Shown here: positions 10,344 to 21,017 of the stretch, piece by piece
How the letters are laid out: each line of letters starts with the position of its first letter
Numbering within the stretch: the first letter of the stretch is position 1
Notes under the pieces: generated by a model
What the model was told of the DNA's origin: nothing
The model's database searches: none
What the model saw: the letters and a program-made list of their open reading frames with translations, nothing else
Assembly: GCA_016214125.1 (NCBI GenBank)
Contig: JACRPC010000014.1
Span: 1-64,000 of the forward strand
Origin: Rhodospirillales bacterium
Lineage (GTDB): Bacteria > Pseudomonadota > Alphaproteobacteria > Rhodospirillales > WMHbin7
Reading direction: 5' to 3'
DNA length: 64,000 bases
Made by a program: the position numbers and the translations under genes

Positions 10344-10359
10344 TGTGATCGGGATCACA
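10344..10359. promoter_or_regulatory. CRP/FNR-family site TGTGA-N6-TCACA
   Basis: TGTGATCGGGATCACA matches the CRP consensus TGTGA-N6-TCACA exactly, inside a 10-bp inverted repeat at 10341-10362. A possible -10 hexamer CATTAT lies at 10381-10386. With a start site near 10393 the palindrome would be centred at about -41.5, the classic position for activation by overlapping the -35 region. It precedes the small gene at 10418. Confidence 0.55.
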
Positions 10360-10417
10360 GGAGTCTCGTCAGATCGGTGCCATTATGCGATTCTCCCTCG
10401 TCGGGGAGGGTGGGCCC

Positions 10418-10642
10418 ATGATGCGTCAACGTTTCGAAATCGCCATTTACAATTCCGAAGTTCGCCACCTGGTCGCCCAGGGCGAACATCATCGGCAATT
10501 GCCCGATTCCTGGTCGGAGACCCATTACGTCGAGGTCGAGGCCAACAGCGCCGAAGACGCTTGCGCCCGTCTTCAGGTCAAGTATCCGGCCGAGAAGGGT
10601 TACGTCGTCGAGGGCGTGACGCCGGTGCGCGCCGACTCATAG
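10418..10642 (+). CDS. Small conserved-type protein, function unknown
   Basis: A 74-residue protein, MMRQRFEIAIYNSEVRHLVA and onward. The ATG at 10418 has ggggaggg nine bases upstream, so it is preferred over the ATG at 10385. No signal peptide or membrane segment is seen. The composition suggests a compact alpha/beta fold (HYVEVEANSAEDACARLQVKY). I do not recognise a family with a known role. It sits behind a CRP-like palindrome and ends overlapping the convergent prolyl-tRNA editing gene by 6 bp. Confidence 0.75.
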   Translation: MMRQRFEIAIYNSEVRHLVAQGEHHRQLPDSWSETHYVEVEANSAEDACARLQVKYPAEKGYVVEGVTPVRADS

Positions 10643-11125
10643 ATTGGCCAGTCGCGGCGGATGGCCGATCGCCTTGAGAAAGGCGACCAGATCGGCCGGG
10701 GCGATGGTGGTGGTTGCCGTGTTCACCAAAGGATGAAAGGCAAGCAGATCGGCGCTCATCATGGCGCGGTCGAGCACCGCCGTGACCCGATGCGCGGCAT
10801 CGTTGATGAGCGCAAAGGGGGTGACCGAGCCGGGCTCGATTGCCAAAGTTGCGCGCAACCGATCGGCCGAGCCGAAGGACAAGCGGGCCGAACCGATGCG
10901 GTCGGGCAGGCTTTTCAGATCGATCGCCCGCTCGATGGGCGCGCTCACCAACCACATCTGATTCTTGGCGTCCTTCAAGAACAGGTTCTTGCAGTGCGTG
11001 CCGGGAATGCCCGCCCAATGGGTGCGGCCATCCTCGACCGTGAAGATCGGCGGATGATGGTGGGTGGCGACCGCGAGGCCAAGCTGGGCCAGATGGGCCA
11101 AGAGCGATTCGGGCGTGTGCGGCAC
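10637..11125 (-). CDS. Prolyl-tRNA editing (ProX/YbaK-family) deacylase
   Basis: A 162-residue single-domain protein of the YbaK/ProRS insertion family. The visible family motifs are HHHPPIFTVED near the N terminus, GTHCKNLFLKD with the catalytic-type Lys at its centre, SFGSADRL, and the closing GSVTPFALIND and FHPLVNTATTTI. These are typical of free-standing ProXp-type enzymes, which hydrolyse mischarged alanyl- or cysteinyl-tRNA(Pro). Convergent with the preceding gene. Confidence 0.88.
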   Translation of the reverse strand: MPHTPESLLAHLAQLGLAVATHHHPPIFTVEDGRTHWAGIPGTHCKNLFLKDAKNQMWLVSAPIERAIDLKSLPDRIGSARLSFGSADRLRATLAIEPGSVTPFALINDAAHRVTAVLDRAMMSADLLAFHPLVNTATTTIAPADLVAFLKAIGHPPRLANL

Positions 11126-11202
11126 GCGTTCCCGTTTCCTGGTGGCATTCGCGCGATCCTGCGGCTTGCTCTTTGCCCCGTCAAGCGATAGGGAAGGTGG
11201 CG

Positions 11203-12060
11203 ATGAAACCGTTCGACATCCTAACCGCCCTTTTGGTGATGGTGATCTGGGGCTTGAATTTCGTCACCGCCAAATTGGGGGTTTCGGAACTGCCGCCGCT
11301 TCTCTTCTCGGCCCTTCGGTTTGCCTTGATGGCCGCGCTGCTGGTCCCCTTCTATCGGCCGCGCTGGGGCCAGCTTCCTTCGCTGGCCCTTTTGGCCTTC
11401 ACCTTGGGGGTGGTTCATTTCGGGCTCTTCTTCATCGGCATCAAAGGCGTCGACGCCGCCACTTCGGCGATCACCGTCCAGCTTCAAGTGCCCTTTTCGG
11501 CCCTGGTGGCCGCCTGGGTGTTCGGCGACCTGCTGGGCTGGAAACGGGCCGGCGGCATGGCGCTGGCCTTTTTCGGCGTCGCCCTCTTGATGGGCGAACC
11601 GAGCCGGCCCGATCCCTTCTCGGTCGGATTGATCGTGCTGTCGGCCGTCGGCTTCGCGCTTTCCACCCTGGTCATCAAGAAGATGGGCGCCATGCACCCG
11701 CTTCTGGTCACCGGCTGGATCGGTCTGTTGGGCGCGCCGATGCTGCTGGTGCTGTCGCTCATCTTCGAAAGCGATCATCGGGCGGCGATGGAGAGCGCCG
11801 GCTGGCGCGGCTGGGGCGGCGTCGTCTACGCCGCCGTGCTCTCCTCGATCGTCGGCCATAGCCTGTGGTACCGGCTGCTGCGCAGCCACACGATGAACCA
11901 GGTGGTGCCCTATTCGCTGTTGGCGCCGGCGATCGGCGTCTTTTCCGGCGTGCTGCTGCTCGACGAACCCTTCACCTGGCACAAGCTGGTGGGCGGCTTG
12001 TTCACCCTGAGCGGGGTGGCGATCATCCAGCTCGTCACGGCGCGCAAGGCTGTCGCATGA
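11203..12060 (+). CDS. EamA/DMT-family exporter
   Basis: A 285-residue inner-membrane protein with about ten hydrophobic segments arranged as two EamA repeats, each ending in a small-residue-rich helix (IWGLNFVTAKLGV in the first; LLAPAIGVFSGVLLLDEPF in the second). The family exports metabolites such as amino acids or their derivatives; the substrate is unknown. Start chosen at ATG 11203, which has gggaagg upstream, rather than the TTG 30 bases earlier. Overlaps the amidase start by ATGA. Confidence 0.85.
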   Translation: MKPFDILTALLVMVIWGLNFVTAKLGVSELPPLLFSALRFALMAALLVPFYRPRWGQLPSLALLAFTLGVVHFGLFFIGIKGVDAATSAITVQLQVPFSALVAAWVFGDLLGWKRAGGMALAFFGVALLMGEPSRPDPFSVGLIVLSAVGFALSTLVIKKMGAMHPLLVTGWIGLLGAPMLLVLSLIFESDHRAAMESAGWRGWGGVVYAAVLSSIVGHSLWYRLLRSHTMNQVVPYSLLAPAIGVFSGVLLLDEPFTWHKLVGGLFTLSGVAIIQLVTARKAVA

Positions 12061-12722
12061 TCGAGCGCCCCTCGCCCAATCACGAGCCGCGCCCGGCCAG
12101 CACGCCGATCGACATGCTGGTGCTCCATTACACCGGCATGAAAACGGCCACCGAGGCGCTGGCGCGCCTGCGCGATCCCGCCGCCAAGGTGAGCGCCCAT
12201 TACCTGATCGACGAGGACGGCACGCTTTGCCGCCTGGTGGCCGAGGACAAGCGCGCCTGGCATGCCGGCTTGGCCGTTTGGCGCGGCCAGACCGACGTCA
12301 ACAGCCGCTCGATCGGCATCGAACTCGTCAATCCGGGCCACGAATTCGGCTATCGCGCCTTCCCGGCGGCGCAGATGGCGGCGCTGATCGAGCTTGGTCG
12401 CGCCCTTCTGGCCCGCCACCCGATCCCGGCCCGCAACGTGGTCGGCCATTCCGACGTGGCGCCGGCGCGCAAGCAAGACCCCGGCGAATTGTTCGATTGG
12501 CCGGGCCTGGCCGAAGCCGGCATCGGGCTTTGGCCAAAGCCGCGTTCCACTCCCTCGAGCGCCGATCCGCTTGCCAATCTGGCCCGCTACGGTTACGGGA
12601 TCGACGACCCCCCAGCCGCCATCCGGGCCTTCCAGCGCCATTTCCGCCCGGCCCGCATCGACGGCATCATCGATGCGGAATGTCGCGCTTTGCTTGACGG
12701 ATTGCTCGCCCAAGGCGCTTAA
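12057..12722 (+). CDS. N-acetylmuramoyl-L-alanine amidase (AmiD-type)
   Basis: A 221-residue amidase_2 enzyme that cleaves the bond between MurNAc and the stem peptide. LVLHYTGM supplies the first zinc His, AWHAG and GHSDVAPARKQDPGELFDW the remaining zinc ligands and the catalytic Lys. Residues about 175-221 look like a short peptidoglycan-binding domain (AIRAFQRHFRP, GIIDAECRALL). No obvious signal peptide is present, so it may act in cytoplasmic muropeptide recycling like AmpD. It ends seven bases before the RNase P RNA. Confidence 0.88.
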   Translation: MIERPSPNHEPRPASTPIDMLVLHYTGMKTATEALARLRDPAAKVSAHYLIDEDGTLCRLVAEDKRAWHAGLAVWRGQTDVNSRSIGIELVNPGHEFGYRAFPAAQMAALIELGRALLARHPIPARNVVGHSDVAPARKQDPGELFDWPGLAEAGIGLWPKPRSTPSSADPLANLARYGYGIDDPPAAIRAFQRHFRPARIDGIIDAECRALLDGLLAQGA

Positions 12723-12729
12723 TGCCCCC

Positions 12730-13118
<389 letters not shown>

Positions 13119-13197
13119 ACTTTCTTCGACAAATACCCCTTGTATGTTCGCAAATGTAACCATTTGGCGATCAGGGTATTTAGCGAACTCCACTTAA

Positions 13198-13210
13198 TTG
13201 GTCATACCAA
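13198..13210. promoter_or_regulatory. TTGGT-CAT-ACCAA palindrome upstream of mraZ
   Basis: A perfect 5-3-5 inverted repeat with the shape of GntR/FadR-family operators. It matches the TTGGTnnnACCAA core recognised by PdhR in enterobacteria, where PdhR is reported to influence the dcw cluster. It sits in an AT-richer stretch about 230 bp before mraZ. Recognition by a PdhR-like protein here is inference. Confidence 0.4.
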
Positions 13211-13258
13211 CAATCGCGGCCAAAGCAAATTTGATTGGCCCCGATCCGCCTTGGAGAC

Positions 13259-13267
13259 TGTGGATAA
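13259..13267 (-). promoter_or_regulatory. Perfect DnaA-box 9-mer
   Basis: TGTGGATAA is the complement of the consensus DnaA box TTATCCACA. It lies between rnpB and mraZ. One isolated 9-mer is weak evidence. The 311-bp gap 13119-13429 contains no gene; it holds this box, the palindrome at 13198 and the mraZ promoter region. Confidence 0.3.
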
Positions 13268-13325
13268 CGTCGACATTCCCTTGGATTTTATTTATGTTTT
13301 TCCAATCCGGTGCCGGCCTTTCCGG

Positions 13326-13354
13326 TTGACTCCCATGTAATCCCATGATATCCC
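13326..13354 (+). promoter_or_regulatory. Candidate dcw promoter
   Basis: TTGACT (13326-13331), a 17-base spacer and TATCCC (13349-13354). The -35 matches well and the -10 is weak. It is placed exactly on top of the 10-bp repeats that look like the MraZ operator, as expected for an autorepressed promoter, leaving a leader of about 70 nt. Confidence 0.45.
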
Positions 13355-13366
13355 ATAAATGCCCAG
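13331..13366 (-). promoter_or_regulatory. MraZ operator: four CCCA repeats at 10-bp period
   Basis: TCCCAT occurs at 13331, 13341 and 13351 and GCCCAG at 13361, so CCCA recurs every 10 bp. On the other strand this is the TGGGN-N5 direct repeat that MraZ is known to bind in front of its own gene. It overlaps the candidate promoter and lies 64 bp before the mraZ ATG, consistent with autorepression of the cluster. Confidence 0.75.
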
Positions 13367-13429
13367 GATGCGTCCAAGAATGGACGAGCCCGGGCGTGGG
13401 ATGGGCAAACGGAACAGGAGCTCTCGGGA

Positions 13430-13887
13430 ATGGCCTTATTCCTGGGCAGTTTCTTAAACAAGGTCGACAAAAAGGGACGGGTATCCGTCCCCGCCCCCTT
13501 CCGTGCGGCCTTGGCACCGGCCTCGGGCTTCGTTGCCCTGCCCTCGATCTTCGATTCTCCCTGCATCGAAGGCTGGAATCTGGAGCGGGTGGCGGAGCTG
13601 AGCGCCGCCATCGACCGCATGTCGCTCTTCTCGCCCGAACGCCAGGCGCTCGCCAACACCATCTTCGAGGAATCAAGCGAATTGGCTTTCGATCCCGAGG
13701 GTCGCATCGCGCTTCCCGACAAGCTGATGGCCCAGGCCGGGATCACGGAATCGGCGCTGTTCGTCGGCCGCGGCCCCACCTTCGAGATTTGGGAGCCCGC
13801 CCACTTCGAGCCCTTCAAGGCGGCGGCGCGCAAGCAACTGCGCGACAATCCGCCCAACATCATCTTGCGCCGCGACGGAGACAAGCC

Positions 13888-13891
<4 letters not shown>
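13430..13891 (+). CDS. mraZ: Transcriptional regulator MraZ
   Basis: A 153-residue protein with two SpoVT/AbrB-like repeats. The first begins [22 protein letters not shown]; the second contains [21 protein letters not shown]. Each carries the DxKGR/DPEGR loop that touches DNA. MraZ forms ring-shaped oligomers and represses the division cluster from its own promoter; matching repeats are present upstream. First gene of the dcw cluster; its stop overlaps the GTG start of rsmH. Confidence 0.95.
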
Positions 13892-14822
<931 letters not shown>

Positions 14823-14826
<4 letters not shown>

Positions 14827-15296
14827 TGCGCCTGCTCACCGTTCTGGTGCTCGGCTTGGCGATCCTGGGCGGCATCGGGCTTTACCTCTTGAAGCACGAG
14901 GTCAAGGCCAAGGAATCCAAGCTGGCCGAGACCCAACGCCAGATTCTGGCCGACCAGCAGACCATCCATGTGCTGAAGGCGGAATGGAATTACCTGAACG
15001 ATCCGGCCCGGCTCAAGGATCTCGCCGAGCGCCATCTGGGCATGAAGCCGGTTCGCGCCTCGCAAATGGTGGCGGTCGGCGCCCTGCCGGCGCGCGAGGT
15101 CGCCCCGCCGGCCGACGCCGCCTCGCCCGAACCGCTGCCCCAGCCGATGCCCAAGGCCCAACCGGCCAAGCCCAAAGCCCAGCCGATCGCCGCCCCGCCC
15201 GAGGTGCCGGCGATTCCCGAATCTCCCGGCCGACCGCCCACCCAGGCCGGCCACCCGCCCGAACGGGCGGCGACTGAACTCGCTGAAGCGAGGTGA
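14823..15296 (+). CDS. ftsL: Cell division protein FtsL
   Basis: A 157-residue bitopic membrane protein. One membrane helix (about 4-23, [19 protein letters not shown]) is followed by a periplasmic coiled coil ([20 protein letters not shown]), then [24 protein letters not shown], the family's end signature. A proline-rich tail of about 65 residues is specific to this lineage. FtsL joins FtsB and FtsQ and activates FtsWI. Position between rsmH and ftsI confirms the call. Confidence 0.88.
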
Positions 15297-15300
15297 CGCC

Positions 15301-17043
15301 ATGACGAAACGTTTCTTCTCCGCCTCTACCGCCCCCGCCGCCGATCCCCGGATCGGCGGCCGCACCGTTCTCAAGGGGGTGCGCAACGACGCCCTGGAGA
15401 CGGGACGCCTGCGCCTTCTGGTGACGGGCGCCGCCTTCCTGCTGGCCTTCGGCGTCATCGCCTATCGGCTGGTCGAGGTGACGGCGATCGATCCCGAGCA
15501 TCGCAACCGGCCGGTGGCCTCCGCCAAGGACGGCAAGCTGCGCTTCGACCGCGCCGACATCGTCGACCGCAACGGCGTCGTGCTGGCGACCGGCCTGCCC
15601 ACCGTTTCGCTCTACGCCAATCCGCGGGAAATCCGCGACCCCGAGGCCGCCGCCCTGAGCATCGCCCGCGTGCTGCCCGATCTCAACGCCGCCGATCTCA
15701 AGGCCAAGCTGGCGGCGGAAAAGGGCTTCGTCTACCTGAAGCGCAACCTGACGCCCCGCCAGCAATACGAGATCAACCGTCTGGGCGTGCCGGGGCTCAA
15801 TTTCGAGGCCGGCGAGCGGAGGCTTTATCCGCAAGGCCCGCTGGCCGCGCATGTGATCGGCATGGCCGATCTCGACGGCAAGGGCATCGCCGGCATCGAG
15901 AAGACCTTCGACGGCCAATTGCGCCAGGAAACCGGCGAGCCCTTGGCCCTGTCGATCGACGTGCGAGTCCAGCATGTGCTGCGCACCGAACTGGCCGAAG
16001 CGGTGCAACGCTTCCAGGCGATCGGCGCCACCGGCGTGGTCCTTGACGTGCGCACCGGCGAAATCCTGGCCATGGTGTCGCTGCCCGATTTCGATCCCAA
16101 CCAGCCGTCCAGCATGACCCCGGTGGCGCAGTTCAACCGCACCACGCTGGGCGTTTACGAGATGGGCTCGACCTTCAAGCTGTTCACGGCAGCCGCGGCG
16201 CTCGACGCCGGCATCGCCAACACCCAGACGCTCTACGACGCCCGCGAGCCGATCAAGATCGCCAGCTTCCAGATTCGCGACTACCACCCGCTGCACCGCC
16301 ATCTGACGGTCGAGGAGATCATGATCCACTCCTCGAACATCGGCGCGGCGCGCATCGCGCTCGATCTCGGCACCGCCGGCCAAAAGGACTTCATGAAGCG
16401 GATCGGCATGCTGAAGCCGACGGCGCTGGAGCTGCCCGAGCAGGGCTCGCCGCTTTATCCGACCACCTGGCGCGAGATCAACACCATGACCATCGCCTAC
16501 GGCCACGGGCTTTCGGTGACGCCGATGCATCTGGCGGCCGGCGTCGCCACCTTGGTCAATGGCGGCATCCATCGCCCGGTGACGCTGCTCAAGCGCCCGG
16601 CCGGCGAAGCCGCTCCCGGGGCGCGGGCGCTGTCGGCCAAGACCTCGGATCAGATGCGCCGCCTGATGCGCGCCGTGGTCGAGACCGGCACCGGCGGCAA
16701 GGCCGAGGCCGCCGGCTACCGGGTGGGCGGCAAGACCGGCACCGCCGAGAAGCTGGGCGCCGGCGGCGGCTACGCCCGCAAGGCGCTGTTGTCGTCCTTC
16801 GTCGGCGCCTTCCCGATCGACGAGCCGCGCTATGTGGTGCTGGCCATGGTCGACGAGCCCAAGGGCAACAAGGAAACCTTCGGCTACGCCACCGGCGGCT
16901 GGATCGCCGCGCCGGTGGTGGGCCGCATCGTCGCCCAGATCGGCCCGATGCTGGGCCTGGCGCCCGTCGAGGCGCCCGGCGCCTCGGCCAAGGCGCAGCA
17001 GGCCAGTCTGACGACGGGGGAACGCAAGGTTGCGGCTAACTGA
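15301..17043 (+). CDS. ftsI: Septal peptidoglycan transpeptidase FtsI (PBP3)
   Basis: 580 residues. A cytoplasmic lead and one membrane helix (LLVTGAAFLLAFGVIAYRLV) are followed by the pedestal domain starting with the RADIVDRNGVVLATG motif. The transpeptidase domain holds the active-site Ser in GSTFKLF, the SSN triad (second motif) and GKTGTAEK (third motif). It crosslinks septal peptidoglycan made by FtsW. It lies five bases after ftsL; the end overlaps the presumed TTG start of murE. Confidence 0.95.
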   Translation: MTKRFFSASTAPAADPRIGGRTVLKGVRNDALETGRLRLLVTGAAFLLAFGVIAYRLVEVTAIDPEHRNRPVASAKDGKLRFDRADIVDRNGVVLATGLPTVSLYANPREIRDPEAAALSIARVLPDLNAADLKAKLAAEKGFVYLKRNLTPRQQYEINRLGVPGLNFEAGERRLYPQGPLAAHVIGMADLDGKGIAGIEKTFDGQLRQETGEPLALSIDVRVQHVLRTELAEAVQRFQAIGATGVVLDVRTGEILAMVSLPDFDPNQPSSMTPVAQFNRTTLGVYEMGSTFKLFTAAAALDAGIANTQTLYDAREPIKIASFQIRDYHPLHRHLTVEEIMIHSSNIGAARIALDLGTAGQKDFMKRIGMLKPTALELPEQGSPLYPTTWREINTMTIAYGHGLSVTPMHLAAGVATLVNGGIHRPVTLLKRPAGEAAPGARALSAKTSDQMRRLMRAVVETGTGGKAEAAGYRVGGKTGTAEKLGAGGGYARKALLSSFVGAFPIDEPRYVVLAMVDEPKGNKETFGYATGGWIAAPVVGRIVAQIGPMLGLAPVEAPGASAKAQQASLTTGERKVAAN

Positions 17044-18490
17044 TGTGATGGAAGGGGGGGGCATGGAGGGACGCGCGCGCAACGACGAGCGGGAGATCAC
17101 CGGACTCGCTCTTGATTCGCGTCGCGTCGAACCCGGCTTCCTCTTTGCCGCCCTGCCCGGCTCCAAGCAGGATGGCCGCGACTACATTCCCCAAGCGCTG
17201 GCGCGCGGCGCCGCCGCCATCCTCGCCCCCAACGGCACCCGCCTGCCCGACGGCGCCCAAGCCGCGCTCATCACCGACGCCAATCCCCGCCGTCGCTTGG
17301 CGCGCATCGCCGCCCTTTTTCACGGCGCCCAGCCGAAGACCGTGGCGGCGGTGACCGGGACCAACGGCAAGACCTCGACCGTTCATTTCCTGCGCCAGAT
17401 CTGGCTGGGTCTGGGCCACCGGGCGGCCAGCCTGGGCACGCTGGGGCTGATGGCGCCCGACCGCTCCGATCCCGACAGCCTGACCACCCCCGATCCGCTC
17501 ACCTTGCACGCCCTGCTGGCCGAGCTGGCGCAAGCCGGCGTCACCCATCTGGCGATGGAGGCCTCGAGCCACGGCCTCGATCAGTACCGGCTGGATGGCG
17601 TGCGCTTCGCCGCCGCCGCCTTCACCAACCTGTCGCGCGACCATCTCGACTATCACCGCGACATGGAGACCTACCGCCAAGCCAAGCGCCGCCTGTTCAC
17701 CGAAGTGCTGGCGCCGGGCGCGGTGGCGGTGCTGAACGCCGACAGTCCGGAATTCGAGCGGCTGGCGGCCGATTGCCGCTCGCGCCACCATCATGTCATC
17801 GATTACGGCCGCAACGCTTTGGCGCTGCGGCTGGTCGAAGCGGCGCCGGACGGTCAAGACCAGACGCTGACGATCGAGATTCTCGGCCGTCGGCGCCACA
17901 TTCGTTTGCCGCTGGTCGGCGGTTTCCAGGCGATGAACGCCCTGGCGGCGCTGGGTCTGGCGATCGCCACCGGCGCCAAGGACGAGGACGCGCTGGTGGT
18001 TCTGGCCCAGCTTTCCGGGGTGCCGGGCCGCCTGCAAGGGGCCGCCCTGCGCGCCAACGGCGCCGCCATCTATGTCGATTACGCCCACACGCCCGACGCC
18101 TTGGAAACCGTGCTGACCGCCTTGCGCCCGCATGCCCCGGGCCGGCTGGTCGTGCTGTTCGGCTGCGGCGGCGATCGCGATCCCGGCAAGCGGCCGATGA
18201 TGGGCGCCATCGCCAAGCGGCTGGCCGATCGGGTGATCGTCACCGACGACAATCCGCGCAGCGAGGACCCGGCCGCCATTCGTCGCCAGATTCTCGCCGC
18301 TTGCCCGCAGGCGATCGAGATCGGTTCGCGCGCCGACGCCATTTCCCAAGCGGTCGCCGATCTTAAGGCCGGCGATCTCTTGCTGGTGGCCGGCAAGGGC
18401 CATGAGCAGGGCCAGATCGTCGGCGATCGCGTGCTGCCCTTCGACGACGTTCGTGAAGCGCGCCGCGCCGTGGCGGAGGCCGACGCATGA
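17030..18490 (+). CDS. murE: UDP-MurNAc-tripeptide synthetase (meso-DAP adding)
   Basis: 486 residues from a TTG start at 17030. That start gives MRLTDVM, which resembles the usual MurE N terminus, although the ATG at 17063 with a strong gaagggggggg site is a fair alternative. GTNGKTSTVHFL is the ATP-binding loop, and the DNPRSEDP motif near the C terminus is the known marker for meso-diaminopimelate rather than lysine. It adds meso-DAP to UDP-MurNAc-Ala-Glu in the cytoplasm. Overlaps ftsI by 14 bp and murF by ATGA. Confidence 0.94.
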   Translation: MRLTDVMEGGGMEGRARNDEREITGLALDSRRVEPGFLFAALPGSKQDGRDYIPQALARGAAAILAPNGTRLPDGAQAALITDANPRRRLARIAALFHGAQPKTVAAVTGTNGKTSTVHFLRQIWLGLGHRAASLGTLGLMAPDRSDPDSLTTPDPLTLHALLAELAQAGVTHLAMEASSHGLDQYRLDGVRFAAAAFTNLSRDHLDYHRDMETYRQAKRRLFTEVLAPGAVAVLNADSPEFERLAADCRSRHHHVIDYGRNALALRLVEAAPDGQDQTLTIEILGRRRHIRLPLVGGFQAMNALAALGLAIATGAKDEDALVVLAQLSGVPGRLQGAALRANGAAIYVDYAHTPDALETVLTALRPHAPGRLVVLFGCGGDRDPGKRPMMGAIAKRLADRVIVTDDNPRSEDPAAIRRQILAACPQAIEIGSRADAISQAVADLKAGDLLLVAGKGHEQGQIVGDRVLPFDDVREARRAVAEADA

Positions 18491-19911
18491 CCGCGCTGCC
18501 GCTTTGGACCTCGGAGGAAGCCGCCGCCGCCACCCAGGGCTGGGTCAACCGGCCCTGGATCGCCCAGGGCGTTTCCATCGACAGCCGGTCGCTGGCTACG
18601 GGCGATCTGTTCGTCGCCCTCAAGGGCGAGCGCGTCGACGGTCACGATTATCTGAACGCCGCCGCCGCCGCCGGCGCCGCCGCCCTGATGGTGAGCCGCA
18701 CCGACTCCCTGCCCGAGCGGGTTTCCTATCTGGCGGTCGCCGACACGCTGAAGGGGCTGGCCGATCTGGCAAACCAAGCGCGGGCGCGCAGTCCGGCCAA
18801 GGTGATCGCCGTCACCGGGTCGGTCGGCAAGACCGGCACCAAGGAGATGCTGCGCCTGGCCCTGGCCGCCAACGGCCCCACCCACGCCACCTTGGGCAAT
18901 CTTAACAACCAGATCGGCCTGCCGCTCACCCTGGCCCGCCTGCCCGCCGAGGCCGCCTATGCGGTGCTGGAGATGGGCATGAACCATGCCGGCGAGCTGG
19001 CGCCGCTTTCCCGCCTGGCCCGGCCCGACGTGGCGATCGTCACCGCCATCGAGATGGCCCATGTCGAATTCTTCGCCTCGCTCGACGCCATCGCCGACGC
19101 CAAGGCGGAAATCTTCGCCGGTCTTGCGCCAGGCGGCACGGCGATCCTCAACCGCGACAGCCCGCAATTCTCCCGTCTGGCCAAGGCGGCGCGCGCCCAA
19201 GGCGCCGCCCGCATCGTCGGCTTCGGCGCCCATGCCGAGGCGGAAGCCCGCCTGCTCGATTGCGCGCTCGATCCCGAAGCAACGACGGTGCTGGCCCTGA
19301 TCGCCGAACGCCCCGTCACCTACCGCCTGAACGTGCCCGGCCGGCACTGGGCGCTCAACAGTCTGGCGGTGCTGGCGGCCGCGCAGGCGGTGGGCGCCGA
19401 TCTCGAACGCGCCGCCCAGGGTCTGGCGGCGTTGGCGCCGCCCAAGGGCCGCGGCCAGCGCCATCGCCTGGAGCGCGAGGGCGGCACCCTGACCCTCATC
19501 GACGAAAGCTACAACGCCAGTCCGGCCTCGATGCGCGCCGCGCTGGCCGCCTTGGCGCTGGCCAAGCCCGGCCCCGAGGGCCGGCGGATCGCCGTTTTGG
19601 GCGACATGCTGGAATTGGGCGAGCGGGGACCGGCGCTGCATGGCGAGCTGGCCCAATCCATCGCCGAGAATCGCATCGATCTGGTCTTCACCGCCGGCCC
19701 GCTGATGGAGAATTTGCACCGGGGGCTGGCGCGAGCCCAGCAGGGCGGGCATGCCGCCAACGCCGACGCGGCGGCAGGGCTGGTGGCGGCGGCGCTGCGG
19801 CCGGGCGACGTGGTGATGGTCAAGGGCTCGGCCGGCAGCCGCATGGGCCGGGTGGTCGAGGCCCTGTTGCATCCCGAAGGCGCGCCCGCGCGCGCCGCCA
19901 ACGGACATTAG
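18487..19911 (+). CDS. murF: UDP-MurNAc-tripeptide:D-Ala-D-Ala ligase
   Basis: 474 residues. ATP loop [24 protein letters not shown] and the [15 protein letters not shown] motif are all typical of MurF, which attaches the D-Ala-D-Ala dipeptide to complete the UDP-MurNAc pentapeptide. Three Mur ligase domains are in the normal order. Translationally coupled to murE by ATGA; mraY follows after 13 bases. Confidence 0.95.
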   Translation: MTALPLWTSEEAAAATQGWVNRPWIAQGVSIDSRSLATGDLFVALKGERVDGHDYLNAAAAAGAAALMVSRTDSLPERVSYLAVADTLKGLADLANQARARSPAKVIAVTGSVGKTGTKEMLRLALAANGPTHATLGNLNNQIGLPLTLARLPAEAAYAVLEMGMNHAGELAPLSRLARPDVAIVTAIEMAHVEFFASLDAIADAKAEIFAGLAPGGTAILNRDSPQFSRLAKAARAQGAARIVGFGAHAEAEARLLDCALDPEATTVLALIAERPVTYRLNVPGRHWALNSLAVLAAAQAVGADLERAAQGLAALAPPKGRGQRHRLEREGGTLTLIDESYNASPASMRAALAALALAKPGPEGRRIAVLGDMLELGERGPALHGELAQSIAENRIDLVFTAGPLMENLHRGLARAQQGGHAANADAAAGLVAAALRPGDVVMVKGSAGSRMGRVVEALLHPEGAPARAANGH

Positions 19912-19924
19912 GGGGCGGCCGAAG

Positions 19925-21013
19925 ATGCTTTATCTCCTTCTCTTCCCCCTCTCCGACCATATCAACGTCCTCAACCTGTTCCGCTACCTCACCTTCCGCA
20001 CCGCCGGGGCGGTGATGACCGCGCTTTTCCTGGCGCTCATCTTCGGGCCGGCGATGATCCGTTGGCTGAAGAAGAAGCAGCGCGAGGGCCAGCCGATCCG
20101 CGACGACGGGCCGGAATCGCATCTGCTGACCAAGAAGGGCACGCCCACCATGGGCGGCTTCCTGATCCTGTTCGCCCTGGTGGTCTCGACCCTGCTGTGG
20201 GCCGATCTCAAGAACGGCTTCGTCTGGGCGGTGCTGCTGGTCACCGCCGGCTACGGGCTGATCGGCTTCCTTGACGACTACCTGAAAGTGAGCAAGCGCA
20301 ATGTCAAGGGCCTGCCGGGCAAAATCAAGCTGGTGGCGCAGGTCGCCCTGGCGCTCGCCGCCACCCTGTGGATCATGGCGCTGACCAAGGAGCCGCTGAC
20401 CAGCGCGCTCACCGTGCCCTTCTTCAAGACCGTGCTGATCCAAATGGGCTGGTTCTATCTGCCCTTCGCGGTGTTCGTGGTGGTGGGCGCCTCGAACGCC
20501 GTCAACCTCACCGACGGGCTCGACGGTCTGGCGATCGTGCCGGTGATCATCGCCACCGCCGTCTTCGCCCTCATCGCCTACGTCGTCGGCCACACGGTGT
20601 TCTCGAACTATCTGCAGCTCCACTACGTGCCCGGCGCCGGCGAACTGGCCGTGTTCTGCGGCGCCCTGGTCGGCGCCGGCATCGGCTTTCTCTGGTACAA
20701 CGCGCCGCCCGCCATGGTGTTCATGGGCGACACCGGCTCGCTGGCGATCGGCGGCGCCTTGGGCACCATCAGCGTCGTCACCCGCCACGAGATCGTGCTC
20801 GCCATCGTCGGCGGGCTGTTCGTGCTGGAGACGGTGTCGGTGATCGTGCAGGTCATCTCCTTCAAGCTCACCGGCAAGCGCGTCTTCCGCATGGCGCCGC
20901 TTCATCACCATTTCGAGAAGAAAGGCTGGGCGGAACCGACCGTCGTCATCCGCTTCTGGATCATCGCCGGCATCCTGGCCCTGGCCGGCCTCACCACCCT
21001 GAAGCTGCGGTGA
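19925..21013 (+). CDS. mraY: Phospho-MurNAc-pentapeptide translocase
   Basis: A 362-residue polytopic membrane enzyme with about ten helices. The catalytic and family motifs are [30 protein letters not shown] and the C-terminal loop [13 protein letters not shown]. It transfers phospho-MurNAc-pentapeptide to undecaprenyl phosphate, making lipid I at the inner face of the membrane. Length is normal. Confidence 0.97.
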   Translation: MLYLLLFPLSDHINVLNLFRYLTFRTAGAVMTALFLALIFGPAMIRWLKKKQREGQPIRDDGPESHLLTKKGTPTMGGFLILFALVVSTLLWADLKNGFVWAVLLVTAGYGLIGFLDDYLKVSKRNVKGLPGKIKLVAQVALALAATLWIMALTKEPLTSALTVPFFKTVLIQMGWFYLPFAVFVVVGASNAVNLTDGLDGLAIVPVIIATAVFALIAYVVGHTVFSNYLQLHYVPGAGELAVFCGALVGAGIGFLWYNAPPAMVFMGDTGSLAIGGALGTISVVTRHEIVLAIVGGLFVLETVSVIVQVISFKLTGKRVFRMAPLHHHFEKKGWAEPTVVIRFWIIAGILALAGLTTLKLR

Positions 21014-21017
21014 GGCG

